A DNA stretch of 64,000 nucleotides, taken from contig JAUMIR010000004.1 of assembly GCA_030847615.1 (NCBI GenBank), positions 277,039,501 through 277,103,500 on the forward strand, read 5' to 3'. A program made the position numbers and the translations under genes. The notes beneath the pieces are model-generated. The model did no database searches. It had not been told where the DNA came from and saw nothing but the letters and a program-made list of their open reading frames with translations. This stretch comes from Gambelia wislizenii. Taxonomy: Eukaryota; Chordata; Lepidosauria; Squamata; Crotaphytidae. The stretch's first letter is position 1; every line of letters begins with the position of its first letter. Below, piece after piece: positions 31,764 through 43,844 of the stretch.

Positions 31764-32945
31764 GCATACACAGAAAGCAAAGAGGATGACACTGAAATCC
31801 TAACATGGGAAGGTAAGTAGAACCTTACAGGTATCACTGAGACTTGATGGGATCAGACTTAAGACTGGAGCATCAAGGGAACAGACCCAATGGACAGCTA
31901 GTGGAAGCAGTGGTACATGGGAAAAATGTATACACAGAAAACTATGAATTTGAGCATGAAAGGCCCGCTGAAAGGATAAAAGGCAACAGTAACAAACGTG
32001 AAGGCATATTACAGACAGCCTACTGAAGTGGGAGATGTAGGTGATCCTTTCCTGAAACATATAACTTTAAAAGAGGAAAGCCATGTAGTAATGGCAGAAT
32101 TCAACTACTCCAACATCATTTGAAAGTGTCATCTGTTGGAAGTCTCACATTGCCAAGAATGAAAAGACTAGTGCATTTTTTTTAACTTATCTTGCTGATA
32201 ACATCATAGTTCAGAAAATGGACAAAGAGAACAGGAAAGGATTTGATGAAACAGAAGTGCTGGGAATTTTTTGGTGTGTGTGTGTGACAATGTAATCTTG
32301 CAACTGATAATAGCAACAGATGTGAAAACTGATTGTAGTTGACTGTGTATCTCCAGATTTTAAGAGAATCACTTTCAAAGTGGTCAGGGGAAAGTTGGAT
32401 AGGATCCCATGATTAGAAATCCTAGAAGTAAAAAGAGCTCAATATAAGTAGGAGATGGGGCAAAGTGAAATAATAAAGACAGAATTGTTAACTATTTAGA
32501 TGAAAAAATCAACTGTGACACTATGACCCCCACAATGCTGACAGGGCTCTATGGCCCCCACAATGCTGACAGGGGGGGCTGACAGGGCTCTAGCCTGGGG
32601 GCCTGGGATTAGGAGGGGCCTCCGGTGTGATGATATTGTAAGTTTTTATTATGTAAATCCATTAAGTTTTTTAAAAAAAATAAGTATAAATATTATTTTG
32701 GTGTCACCATTTAAACTGACTTATTTAAATTTTTATCCTATATCCTGTAGAGCATCTTGCTGTCTTTAACCTTAGCAGCAGGTAGGGGGACCGCCAAAGA
32801 TCCTGGCCTGGGGGCCTGCTTCAAAATGTGACACAACTAAAGCAATTTAAGTCAGTATATTAAAAATAGCAGTATATTAAAAATGGCAGTATTCCAGATT
32901 CTTTGGATCATTGAAGGTATGTTTGAAGGCGACTTCACATAGGTT
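31764..32945. other. No gene; small tandem duplication
   Basis: Unassigned. At 32521-32573 the words CCCCCACAATGCTGACAGGG and CTCTATGG are tandemly repeated with a period near 31 bp, followed by a further GGGGCTGACAGGGCTCT. Confidence 0.4.
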
Positions 32946-33072
32946 GTGTGTGTGCGCGCACACACACCTGCAAGCCACCTGTTGACATTATGGCAAATCC
33001 CATGAATTTCTTAGGGTTTTCTTAGGCAAGGAATACTCAGAGGTGGTTTTGCCAGTTCCTTCCTCTATGGCC
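32946..33072 (-). mobile_element. Sauria-type SINE 3' half
   Basis: After an alternating GT/CA stretch it reads CTGCAAGCCACCTGTTGACA, TAGGGTTTTCTTAGGCAAGG, AATACTCAGAGGTGGTTTTG and CCAGTTCCTTCCTCT. This is the antisense of a Bov-B-tailed SINE body and tail. The tRNA-like head is missing. Confidence 0.6.
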
Positions 33073-33804
33073 TAAATGCAGTTGTTAGATCCAAAAAGTC
33101 TACACCCATTAAATCAATGGAAATTTGGTAAGTCAGCATCTGTATAACTTCCACTGATTCAATGTGACTGTTCTTTTGGTGACTAATAATTGGATTTACC
33201 CCAAATTTCTGTTTTTATTTACAGTACTTATAAATCATACTTTCTCACTGACAATGGCTCTCTAAGGTGACTAAACTAATACAAAATAAACACAAGATTC
33301 TTAGATAAACTGCATATTATTAATGAATCAGGTTTCGAACTGGAATGGATCATTAGACTTACAGCTCTGTTAAATATTGCTTAGATTCAAAATGTTTTGC
33401 AGCAATTCCAAAGAAATATCATTACTGCAGTAAGAGAACAGAAAAGGCTTAGCCCAATACAAATCAGAAGCGTAATCTGAGGTTGCCATCTAGTGGACAA
33501 AATGCATACTTCAACTTTCATATTCCATTTCCCCCTTAGAACACATTCCACACTTTTAAAAAAGATTGCTGTTCAGTTTGTCGTGTTATGTATAGGTTTA
33601 AAAAAAACTCGCTGCAAAAGAAATTGCAAGATGCAGTTTCTGTTGATATAAAAGACAAGTTTGTGTTATAAATTGAAGGGATCTTGAATTGCCTGGATTA
33701 ATGAAAATCACATCTGCTAGATCCTAACAGCTTATCTAAACAATGTATGCATTACAAAAGGCCAACCTGATAGACTTCTACTCTACATTGCATGATCAGA
33801 TAAC
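33073..33804. other. No gene recognised; conserved-element candidate
   Basis: No repeats are recognisable in about 33200-33790, which is balanced AT-rich sequence with words such as CCTGGATTAATGAAAATCAC. It is a weak candidate for conserved non-coding DNA, judged by appearance only. Confidence 0.3.
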
Positions 33805-34441
33805 TTGCTTGTCTATATGAGGGGGGGGGATGTGGATTGATGCACACTAATGCTAATTTGAAGCAGCTCTGATATGTCTTAACAGTGTTTTGGCAAGATC
33901 ATGGGCATGTGAAGCTATCTGCTTTTGCTGCCGCAATGGGCATGCCTGCAAATCAAGAAGGCAGGCATGAGTGAATTACTCATGTTTTTATTGTCACCAG
34001 TTGCCACTGCCAAACTGTATTTTTCAAAAGCATATCTAAGGTGTGAAAGTGTGATATTCTGCCTAAAGAAAAAAAAGGGGGAGGCTGTTTCATCAGCTGA
34101 GCACATGATTGCTACAGTGAAAATCCAACATGGTAGTTCAGGGAGGTTGTTAGCAAGCCCCTCCCCCTGTGCCCATCCAACCAATCAGCTATCTATTTCT
34201 GCTCATATCGGGAATGTGAATAAATGTGAATCGGTTGTCCCAATGTGCAGTAATGTGCATTCTCTAGGGAGTTTTTTAAAACCTTCGAGAAAAGCCATGA
34301 AGGCTTTTCCTACAGAGTTTTTGGTTTTGGTGGATTGCCCTCCCTCCTTCCGAATACTGTAGATTGATGTGGAATTCCATTAAGACAAATCACATTCTCC
34401 TCAAATTCTATGAGGAATATTTTCACCGTTTAGACAACCCC
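33805..34441. mobile_element. Non-autonomous DNA element, group B, diverged copy
   Basis: Left part TTGCTTGTCTATATGAGG; right part TTTTCACCGTTTAGACAACCCC, whose inverse is GGGGTTGTCTAAACGG. The right third aligns with 48560-48751 (GAAGGCTTTTCCTACAGAGT against GAAGGCTTTTCTGGAGAGTT, and ATTCTATGAGGA against ATTCCATGAGGA). No duplication is readable, so boundaries are approximate. Confidence 0.55.
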
Positions 34442-35158
34442 ATTGTTACTACTTTCTCCCTGCACCCTGCAAAACAACAACAACAACAACAACAACAAAC
34501 CCTCCAACCAATACAAGCAGCGGACTTAGTGATAATAAAACCCAGCCTTACTGCCATCTCTCTAAAACGACTGGACTGTGTGATATATCAGGTGGCATAA
34601 TTGATATGATTAGCAAGGATATTTGCAATGGTAGTGAAGTGCTGTATCAGCATCATCCAAGAACACTGTATAAGAAAAACTGCTAAGGTGTCTCTGGCAC
34701 TACAAAGTGAACCATGAAAAGTCACTTAACACAACAACAGAAAGGAGAAATCGTCTTCAAAGACATGCAATCTTAGGTGCACTTCAGTGCTATGATTTAG
34801 AGGAGTCAGAGCCTGCAGGATTGAAACATTGTGGCTTTATGATTAGCAGGGATGGTGATGTGATCGGCCACCCCACTCAGGTTTCCCTGCTCTCTCTGAG
34901 TTTAGCTCATCATGGGTGGAAGACAGAAGGGAGGAGGAACTGATATTTCGGGCAGCAACATATTACCATGAGCGTCCCAGCTATAATACAAAGTATTAGT
35001 GGTAGGGGTTGATCTGGAACAAACTACTCAGATCTGTTGGTTTTACAAAAAAAACTACTCCTGATAGAGACTAAAGCTGTTAGAACTAGATTATATGGAC
35101 TTTGAAATAAAGTGATTTGCCTTGTAAAGAAACTTTCTGGAAATTTTTTAGCTGGTGA
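34442..35158. other. No gene; (CAA)n microsatellite
   Basis: Contains AACAACAACAAC repeats at about 34470-34498. The rest is unassigned. Confidence 0.45.
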
Positions 35159-35226
35159 TATGATTGATTGTGTATTCCTGCATGGCAGGGATTGGACTGG
35201 ATGGTCCTCATGGTCTCTATGATTGT
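35159..35226 (+). mobile_element. CR1 3' UTR scrap
   Basis: GATTGTGTATTCCTGCATGG, then GGATTGGACTGGATGGTCCT and a CTCTATGATTG end. Only the last 65 bp of a CR1. Confidence 0.75.
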
Positions 35227-36143
35227 TGCTTGGACACATGCAATGTTCCATTCATTCCATTTCTCACACTGCTTGGTGCATCTGGAGCTGAAATCCAACT
35301 TGTTAACCCCGCCACAGTACCTGTTGCCAGTTCACTTTTCTATGTCTGACCCTAGTCTTAATGCTGTATGCCGCCCCCACTCTCTCTGTATATTAAGAGT
35401 ATGCTCTGTGTTTGACTGAAGCCCAGATCCCAAATAGAATCAATTATCTTTGGACCAATTCTGTGATTTGCCAAAGTAAAAAGATCTTCTCTCTGAAGTG
35501 ACTAAAGTCAAAGCTCCTAGTAGCATTTCATACTTTGGAAAGTCAGATATTAGGGCTCCCATAATGCCAACTTTCAAAGCTCAATTTCTGTGAAAATTCT
35601 GACTGTTGGAAAGGGGGAGGAAGTGGGATTGATAGTCTGACAGGTCTGCCTTCCAAGCCTATGGCACGTTTTACTGGGAGAGGGCTCCAATCACTGTTCT
35701 TTGGGGAGGGAATGTTAGATAAATTACCGCTGCTTCTTGGCTTCCTTTGTTCAGTTACTCTGTGGCAAGCATTTCTTTGCTGGATTGTGGACTGTGTTGG
35801 ATTGTGGAGCAAGATGGTTCTTTTTATTATTCAAACTCCTTTCAGTTGTCCTTCTCAAATATTTTCATCAGTTCCTTTTTGTTCACGATCCTGTCTTTAT
35901 CTTTGCTGCTCTTTTATTTTCATAATCTTTGTGATGGTCCTGGGTATGTTTGGTGTGTAGAATTTAAGAAGTGAAACAACCCTCTGTTACCCTAGTTAGG
36001 AAAATTATTTATTTAAATTCTACTTCCATTTTCCTTCAGTTCTTTCAGTGTATGTGACTCTGTTTAATTAATCATCATATTATACTAGTACTGCCATCCT
36101 AGCACTGAATGGCAGGCAGATTATAGACAATAAGCAAAACATA
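35227..36143. other. No gene recognised
   Basis: Unassigned. A plus-strand frame at 35661-35960 is leucine/phenylalanine-rich but has no domain or supporting structure. Confidence 0.4.
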
Positions 36144-36455
36144 GGCTGCTGCCATACTGCAGAAATAATGCAATTTGACACCACTTTAACTGCTATGGCT
36201 CAATGCTATGGAATTCTGGGGTTTATAGTTTTGTGAGCTATTTATTTTTATTTATTTATTTATACCCCACTCTTCAGCCACAAAGGCTATCAGAGTGGCT
36301 TACAAATGGTTAATTTAACAGTTCCCTGCCCTCAGCCTTCTTTGTCAGAGAGCTCTGGTGCCACAACAAACTACAAATCCCAGGGTTCCATAGGATGGTG
36401 TTATAATAGTAAAAGTGGTATCAAACTGCATTATTTCTGCAGTGTGGCAGCAGCC
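36144..36455. mobile_element. Palindromic MITE, group E (GGCTGCTGCCATACTGCAG ends), TSD ATA
   Basis: The left arm (GGCTGCTGCCATACTGCAG, AAATAATGCAATTTGACACC) and the right arm (GTGTGGCAGCAGCC at the end) pair over about 90 bp. ATA flanks exactly (36141-36143 and 36456-36458). A SINE tail interrupts the centre. TTCTGGGGTTTATAGTTTTG on the left pairs with ACTACAAATCCCAGGGTTCC on the right. Confidence 0.85.
36241..36325 (-). repeat. SINE tail inserted at the centre of a MITE
   Basis: TTTATTTTTATTTATTTATT, then ATACCCCACTCTTCAGCCAC and GCTATCAGAGTGGCTTACAA. Identical in type to the tail of 6353-6636, so a 5'-truncated SINE copy. Confidence 0.75.
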
Positions 36456-37405
36456 ATAGTCATATATTTGGAATAAAACTGGCCATAGCTTTATTGATTA
36501 CAGTTGACAAGGCTTGGCCTAGGATGGGAGAAAGAATCCAAGCATGGGACAATCTTCTTGCCAACTGGTGACACCCAGTCCCCCAGCCTGGTTGATGGGC
36601 AAAGTGTGGGCTGATAAAAATGGAATCTGCATGGGCAAATGCCACTGCTTGTTTTCCTTGCCATTTGGGGTAAAACAGGATGCATAGGTCTCTGAGCTGG
36701 GTGTGCCCTAAACTTGTCTACTCCAAGATTCCCATTAGGGAACACCCCTCCTCCAACCAGGAATGATGATCACACAAGCCCAGTGTTCCTGTAACTGGAT
36801 CCCACCCCATGCCAAAATCACTTGAAGTTGTGAGAAACAAATGTACAAAGTATCAAATCATAATGTAGATTCTACCACACACCCCGCATTATCCTGAAAA
36901 CAAAACCTGTGCATCACAGGAACAGTTTTATCCTGCCCTGCTGGACCAGAGAGGAAACTTCTCATTGATCTTCCTTCAGGAAAAAGCCAGTGTGACTTTG
37001 GCCTCACCAGGTTGGCCCCGTAGTTCCTAGTCCTGGCTGCCTATCGCTTGCACCTTGCCCTAGGGTCCTCCTTTCCTACCTCTTTCTGGATTTGGGTCCT
37101 GAGCCTCTAGGTGACCTTATTGTGGACAAGGCTGGATAAAAATGGTTTCTTTAATGGTAAGTGTGACCACCCCTTGTCCCAGGGAGAATAAAGCCTATCT
37201 GAGTCAGTGCTAACAGTTTAACAAACAAGTTCAGGTGATTTATTATAACCAAGTGTTTAAAAATTCCATTATTGGATATTAACTCTATAATACTATTCCA
37301 ACCCAATGGTGTCCAACCATGCCTTCACTCAATTCATGTGCCAAGTATACATTTACTCCCCATGACTCTCACAACTGACTCATCCAATGGTCAACTATCA
37401 AGTGA
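36456..37405. other. No gene recognised
   Basis: Unassigned. No family resemblance in frames at 36460-36745. Confidence 0.4.
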
Positions 37406-37629
37406 GGAGATTTTCACACTACACCGTTATAGTGTTACTATTCCACTTTAACTGCTCTGGCTTCCTCCTGTGGCATTCTGGGGTTTGTAGTTTAGTGAGG
37501 CCTAAGATCTCTCGGGCTGAAAGTTGTAAATTCCCCTCCCTAAACTGCAAATCCCAGGATTCCACCGGAGGCAGCCATAGCAAATAAAGTGGAATAGTAA
37601 CACTATAACAGTGTCGTGTGAAAATCTCC
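37406..37629. mobile_element. Palindromic MITE, group C (GGAGATTTTCACAC ends), TSD TGA
   Basis: GGAGATTTTCACAC and GTGTGAAAATCTCC are perfect inverses and TGA flanks both (37403-37405 and 37630-37632). Long arms pair: TAGTGTTACTATTCCACTTTA with TAAAGTGGAATAGTAACACTA-type sequence on the right, and TTCTGGGGTTTGTAGTTTAG with CTAAACTGCAAATCCCAGGA. Same ends as 59810-60138. Confidence 0.85.
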
Positions 37630-39309
37630 TGACAGTCTTACAGACTCTCTCCCAGAGACCCCTCCCTCCCATCACAGCATTCTGTGCTGGGATTGGCTGC
37701 CTTCTGTCCATCTAAGCATTGTTTCACACCCATTCATCCAAGCACAACTCAGCAGCATAGTTGCAAAGTGGTTCTTCACAGTCTACCCTGGATAATTCCA
37801 AAGTTTTCCTGCTTCTCCCAGAAAGCTGGTGAAAACACAAAGGGCCTTGGGGAGGAAAATGCCAGCATACAAGGAGGGAGGGTGGCCCTGTGGCAGCTTG
37901 TTGTGCCCATAGGACACAAACATAATCCCCAGGTAAGTCTGGGGACCCGGGCCTATTCTGCTGTTTGCTGGGCTGTGCCTTGCTTTGTTTTCTTCTGTGC
38001 TGAACTCAATGTGAGCCAACCAGAGGATTCCAACATGACTCTTTTCCACTTACAAATTCAGGTTTTGTTTTAAAAAAAATCTTAGCTCATTTGGGTTCCA
38101 TTACTCTTCTGTTCCTCATTTCACTCAATAGTATAGTTTATTTCAACAACTTACTATTTTCCAGCTTTTCTCTTCATATTCCTCCCTGTCTCATTCTAGC
38201 TAAATGAATTTCAATATGCTGTTTTCTGAATAGCAATCTGGGCTTTGTCCTTTGTGCTCCATGCTATTCACATTGATGTTCCTTGTTGCCACTCTTTTCC
38301 ACCTCAGCAGCCTTTCGAAAGAGGATCATACAAGACAGATGAGGCCTCAAGTGTTGTTGTTGTTGTTCAGCCTTTCTCCCAATATAGGGAATTGGCTATG
38401 AATGGTATCCTTTATTTTTATTTTATTTCATTATGTTTCAAAGTGATATTGTAAACAGTGAGCCTTGTTTCTCTTGTCTGCAACTGAAACGATGGCCAGA
38501 ATTAAGTTAGAGACATCTGTACACATAAGTGTCCCTTACACATGTGGATGTACTTTCTGGGCTGCTGTAGGGGTTGGTATTCCTTCCTCCCTTAATAGCA
38601 CCAAAAGCCCCTCTCTTGACTTGCTATAAAGCCCCAAAGCCACCTTGCACAGCCATTCTGTGCTTCTCAGCAATCAGGGAGGATTGGATTAACACCTGCC
38701 TCCCCACCTCATAGCTGGATACACAACTGTGACATTGGCACCAAGATCTGCCGGGGTCCTCTGGGGGTATCAACACTTTTGAAATTATTGTGCATCTGGC
38801 TATGGGAAGGTAGCCAAAGGACTTTTCCAATCATGCCTGCTTGCCATGAAGTATGGAATGGCCATGCCAGGAGGCTTTGAGGTTTTACAATAAGTCGGGG
38901 CGGGGGGTTGTATATGGCTCAGTGCAAAATAGGTCCACATCTGGATATTTATGCTAGCCTGAGGGGATGTTGGTTTGAGGCCAGAGTATGCCTTCATGAT
39001 TCCTGTTTTCTAATACTGAAACAGCCAAAGAGATACCCTTTAACTCCTGTCATCTAATAGTCAAGCAATCAAAATTTGTAGCCTTTGTGGCTCCTTATCA
39101 ATCCTTCTGCTAATCATTTTCCCACACTGCTTCTTAACTGCTACCATACAGGCAGTATAGTCTCATCCTACCTTCCTATAGAATTGCTGTTCTGCTTACT
39201 TTCTCAGACTATGCTATGTGTCTTCACTGTACACAATTTATTAATCCCCTGTTAAAGAGAAAGACATTTGCCTCAGCCTGGCTTCTGTCAAAATGTCAAG
39301 AGGCAGCAT
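37630..39309. other. No gene recognised
   Basis: Unassigned, with a (GTT)n run at 38356-38369 followed by a LINE-tail-like CAGCCTTTCTCCCAATATAG. A 129-codon frame at 37684-38073 has no recognisable feature. Confidence 0.4.
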
Positions 39310-39495
39310 GGCTGCATGTCAGAACACATAGTTTGTACACAAATGGTCCAAGGTTCAATCTCTAGCAGCTTCAGGCAGAGCTAGAAAAAAACCTTTCTGA
39401 AGCCCTGAAGAACCACCACCAATCTGTGTTGCTGATACTGTGCTAGATGGACCAATGACATGGCCCGGTAGGAGGCAGCTTCCATGTTCCTGTCC
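39310..39495 (+). mobile_element. tRNA-derived SINE, second family
   Basis: The tRNA-like head remnant ends in AAGGTTCAATCTCTAGCAG (box B), then CTTTCTGAAGCCCTGAAGAA, TGTGCTAGATGGACCAATGA and GGAGGCAGCTTCCATGTTCC. It is the plus-strand counterpart of 7772-7946. Confidence 0.65.
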
Positions 39496-40210
39496 AACCT
39501 GCCAGATGCTTGGCTCCAAGGTTAAAGGGTAGCAATCTAGTCAGACTAGAAGAAGCTAAATAATAAATGAACAGGTCCATAACATTGGCTGCAAAATGCA
39601 AACATACACTGAGGGATTCTGCAGGCACTGGTTCGCCTTGGGTGTGCCAATCATGGTGTGTGTGTGTTAAGCTAAAGTTAAGCAAACCACCCCCACAAAC
39701 ACAACTATTACAAGTAAAGTAATGGTAATGTATCCCTTTCCCTTGAATTTCCTTGGTGTTTTTTTCTTTTAAAAGCAAAAGTAGCTTAATTCTTTTGATG
39801 AACTGAATATAAACATTAATTAAAAAATTACAAAAATCAAAACACAGTCCAAGAGCAGTTATATGTTCTATGTTGTTTCAGACTAGTTACTGGGCAAGGT
39901 AGAAAGTGTTGGATGTTACCTTTAAAGCTCTACATGGTTTCGGTGCAGGTTACCTACAGGACCACTTTCTCCCATATAACACCCCCCTCATATACGCAGG
40001 TCCTGTGGGGCACATTTACTTCAGTCAACCAGGACTAGGCTGACCACAGTCATCCAGAGGACTTTTTCTTCAGCTGCCCCTAGACTGTGGAATGAAGTGC
40101 TGGAGGAGATGCAACAGTCAAATACACTGTCTGAATTTAAAATAGCATTAAAGAACCAGTTTCTTCAGGCAGGCCTATCCAGATGATTTTTAAATTGTGA
40201 ATCTTAAATT

Positions 40211-40413
40211 CATAGAATCATAGAGTTGGAAGAGACTACAAGGGTCATATAGTCCAACCCCCTGCTATGCACAATCAAAGCACCCCCAACAGATGGCCAT
40301 CCAACCTCTGTTTAAAAACCTCCAAAGAAGGAGACTCCACCACACTACGAGGCAGGGCATTCCACTACCAAACAGCTCTTACTGTCAGGAAGTTCTTCCT
40401 AATGTTTAGGTGG
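40211..40413 (-). mobile_element. CR1 3' end inserted in the L2 tail
   Basis: CATAGAATCATAGAGTTGGA through to CCTAATGTTTAGGTGG, the complement of the CR1 ORF end and 3' UTR. A 4-bp AATT lies on both sides (40207-40210, 40414-40417), too short to be firm by itself but consistent with the L2 continuity across the site. Confidence 0.85.
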
Positions 40414-41939
40414 AATTGTTTTAATATGTATTTCTTTTATTTGTTCTTTTAAATTATGTGTTTTAATGGGTTATTATTTTTAACTGTTATGTATTTTAAT
40501 TGATATTAGGGACTTTAACAGACGCACTAAATACAGCGTCATAACAACACCACATAAATGTGAAAGGGCGCGCATACCACACAACATTGCCCTTTCGCAT
40601 TTATATCAAGTCAAAAAAATCATACTTCTTATTGATGGCTGAAGCTGTCAATAGATCCCGCATGAACTTTAGTGCTGGCATTGCTGACATATGAAACCTC
40701 ACGCCATTTAACTTGTGTGAATGCAGCATAAATGGCTGATCTGGCCAGAACACGTCTGGGTGAGATTGCAACATCCAGGTAGGTGACACACTTTTTATCA
40801 CCCTCCCCAGTTTACTTGTAAGTTTTAAAGTGTGTGTATGTGCTTTGTGTAACTTTTTGTGTGTTGTTTTGGTTGTTTGGTTGTTTTTAATTTCCTGTGT
40901 GAGCGTCGTCTTGTGAAAATCTGCAGGATTTTGAATGGGGAAGTGAATGGAGCTCGGTTCACTTCCTCGTTCATTGCTGGGAAGCCTCTGGACAGTAGGG
41001 AAGGTAAGTGCAGCATGAGCAGTTCTTTTGCTGGCATAAAAATAAAAAGTTATTTTAAATTTTAAAATATTTTATTTTATTTTATTTATTAAGTTATTTT
41101 AAAAAGTTAAATTACTATGCACAAATACTCCACATGCAGTACAACATGAATGGCAATGGTTGACTAAACCAAACCTAGAACACTCTGGATTTAAATACCT
41201 AGGGATATTAGTTACCAAAGATACAGGTCAACTATTTCCATGAAATTACAAACAACTTATGAAATGGATCAAACAAAAAATAAAACACTGGACCACAATC
41301 TCTCCCTCCTAGGGCAGATAGCAATACTAAAAATGTTTGCACTTCCAAAACTTCTATTCTTATTATTCACAATCCCTTTAGAACCCCCCTCAACATATTT
41401 CAACACCTGGAAAAAATATTCCATAAATTAATTTTTAACAACACGACACCAAGATTTCCAAAAAGCATCCTACACCAAAAACTTCAAGCAGGCGGGCTAG
41501 GTGTTCCAAATCTGTCACACTACTTTGCAGCTGCGTAACTCACACATCTGATCCAGATATTCAAGAAAAACCCTCAAACCAACTGGATTGAGACTGAGCT
41601 AGATCAAAAAGACCCAAAGCATATGGAATATACTACTCCAACCTTTCCTACCCCCAAATCAACAAAATGGACAACCCTTTCTTACGAACATCTTTACGAA
41701 TTTGGAAAAAATGGAACCATAAAATGGTGCCCCAGGAATCACCCATTCATCCATTCCTGACCCATCCTAAATTCTACGACCTGATCAAATATAAAACTTA
41801 TTTGGAATGAAACAGGAAAAGAGTATATATGATATCTGACTTATACAATAAAAATATTCCTAAAACCAGAGAAGAACTCATAAAAGACCTAGACCCCATT
41901 CAGCCCACTTGGCTGCAATATACCCAAATTGCACATTTC

Positions 41940-42970
41940 TTTTTTCTTTTTTTTTGGTAAGAATTTTTATTGTTATAGTATTGTTCAAGCTTACAAAATC
42001 AGATATACATCCAACAAATTTATCAATCTTACAATCACTTTTTTCCGCATAACCATCTAAAAAACAACAACAACAATGACTTCTTTAGTATTGGTATTGT
42101 TAGAACGAAAAAAAGAGAAAAATATTTGATCTTCCTTGACTTCTGATAAACTTCTATCTTTTACATTCTGTTTCCTGCTCCGCTCTCTGATAATTCTTCT
42201 CAATACATTTTTGTCTGTTCACTCTTTTTATCTCTATGATATATATACACATATGTATCTACATATCTATGTATCTGTATACCTATACCTTTAAACCATT
42301 AATGTACTTCCTTAAACCATTAATAAAATATGTTATTTATCATATATCCTGCCCCTCTTTTCCCATTGTTTTATAACTGTCAACCATTTTTCTATAACCT
42401 TCCTTTTTGGTAAATTATGTAACTTGCCTGTCGATATATCCAACTCTAGCATTTCATTTGATTTCTCCATCCACTCTTCTATCGTCGGTGATTTGGAGGA
42501 TTTTCATACCTGAGCTATTGTGAGTCTCGCTGCAGTTATTAAATAAAGGATAATCCTCCAGTTTTTTATTTCATCTTCTTTTTTAAGGATATTAGTCATA
42601 TTTAACAAAAAGAGTTCTGGTTTTGCCTCAAATTGAATCTGTAGTGTGTCTTCTAGGAATTTGTGAATCTTAGCCCAATTTTTTTTTATAACCTTACAAA
42701 ACCACCACATACGAATCAACGTACCCACATTTTTCTGACACTTCCAACATCTGTTACTGATCGTATTATTAATTTTATTTAGTCTGCTCAGCGTAAAATA
42801 CCATCTATGTGTTATTTTCATATAGTTCTCTTTTAATTTCTGACAAGTCGTGAATTTATTAGTTTTATATCTTGCTTTTTCCCAAGCTTCAAGATCTATG
42901 GGATGACCTACATCTGCTGCCCATTGGAGCATATAATCTTTAATTGTTTCCATTTCTAATTTCCTTTTCA
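41940..42970 (-). mobile_element. L1 LINE, 5'-truncated, inserted in the plus-strand L1
   Basis: The poly-T at 41943-41958 is its A-tail in antisense. An exact 15-bp CAAATTGCACATTTC lies at 41925-41939 and 42971-42985. The minus-strand frame (42504-43061, of which only up to 42970 is this element) gives ETIKDYMLQWAADVGHPIDL and KCQKNVGTLIRMWWFCKVIK, the L1 ORF2 end. Confidence 0.9.
42504..42970 (-). pseudogene. L1 ORF2 C-terminal fragment, nested copy
   Basis: Minus-strand codons with LEAWEKARYKTNKFTTCQKL, YMKITHRWYFTLSRLNKI, then CWKCQKNVGTLIRMWWFCK where the usual C-x2-C...H-x4-C has its histidines replaced (R-M-W-W). IILYLITAARLTIAQV follows. The open frame runs 91 bases beyond the element into antisense of the host L1, so its N-terminus is chimeric. 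Confidence 0.8.
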
Positions 42971-43044
42971 CAAATTGCACATTTCCTGTCCCATTTACAA
43001 TGTCAGGGCTTTGTTCCCAGATCTCTAACAAAATTTGAAAACCT

Positions 43045-43590
43045 ATGTACAACTCTACCAATCAAGTCAAAATCCATATGGCAATTATATATAACCGCAT
43101 GACTGAAACCGCAATGGCGGAGACTGCACTATTTAAATCAGCTTGGGAAACAGATATAGCATACCCCTTAAGTGATCAGGACTGGTCAAATATCTGGAAA
43201 TCCCCACTATTTCAGAAAAGTCCAGTCATAATACAAGAAAACACACTTAAAGTAGTGTACAAGTGGTATCTGACACGTCATAGATTGTCCCAAATCACCA
43301 AAAGCAGCAGCCCTACCTGCTGGAGAGGCTGTAAAGACAAAGGCACCTATCTTCACATGTGGTTTCATTGTCCCTTGGTTCAAGAGCTCTGGGCTGAAAT
43401 ACTCAGACTGATCTCACAGATCACAAAACAAACCATTATCATAGCACCCAGTCTGGTGCTCCTCTCTTGTTTCTCCGATCAGAACACCACAGTCAAATAC
43501 AGAGATCTGATACAATTTTTATTACCAATAACGAGACTGGAGATTGCGCAAAACTGGAAAATGGGCAATCTTACAATGGGAAAATGGTGA
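43045..43590 (+). pseudogene. L1 ORF2 C-terminal fragment
   Basis: An open frame of 181 codons. It includes WETDIAYPLSDQDWSNIWKS, a VVYKWYLTRHRLSQI stretch, and a cysteine/histidine-type end motif in CWRGCKDKGTYLHMWFHCP (C-x3-C-x7-H-x4-H), as in the L1 ORF2 C-terminal zinc-knuckle region. LVQELWAEIL and QFLLPITRLEIAQNWK follow. L1 ORF2 supplies endonuclease and reverse transcriptase; only this tail remains in frame here. The frame start is inside the element. Confidence 0.8.
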
Positions 43591-43844
43591 AATCAGTTCT
43601 GGAACATCTGTCTAATGGAAAAACTCAAAGAACAAATCAGAACATCCCAAGGTTGTCCTATAAAGACAACTTTTGCAGAAAAAGGCTTCCAATGATCGAC
43701 TATATAAATCATAATTTGGCTCAACAAATCCCACCTGCTACTCATGAGAAACTGTGGAATGATATATTAACAGATTAAGACATACACCTCCTCATAGATC
43801 ATTGTACAAGTGCATTAAGTAAAGTCAAGCACGATGAAAATGAA

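Noticed and set aside
35661..35960. Hydrophobic frames resembling a membrane protein
   Set aside because: Three frames in the same 300 bp are all hydrophobic because the DNA is T-rich; no signal, domain or conservation evidence.
42504..43061. A single 185-codon minus-strand protein
   Set aside because: The target duplication at 42971-42985 shows that the element ends at 42970; the N-terminal codons are antisense of another L1.
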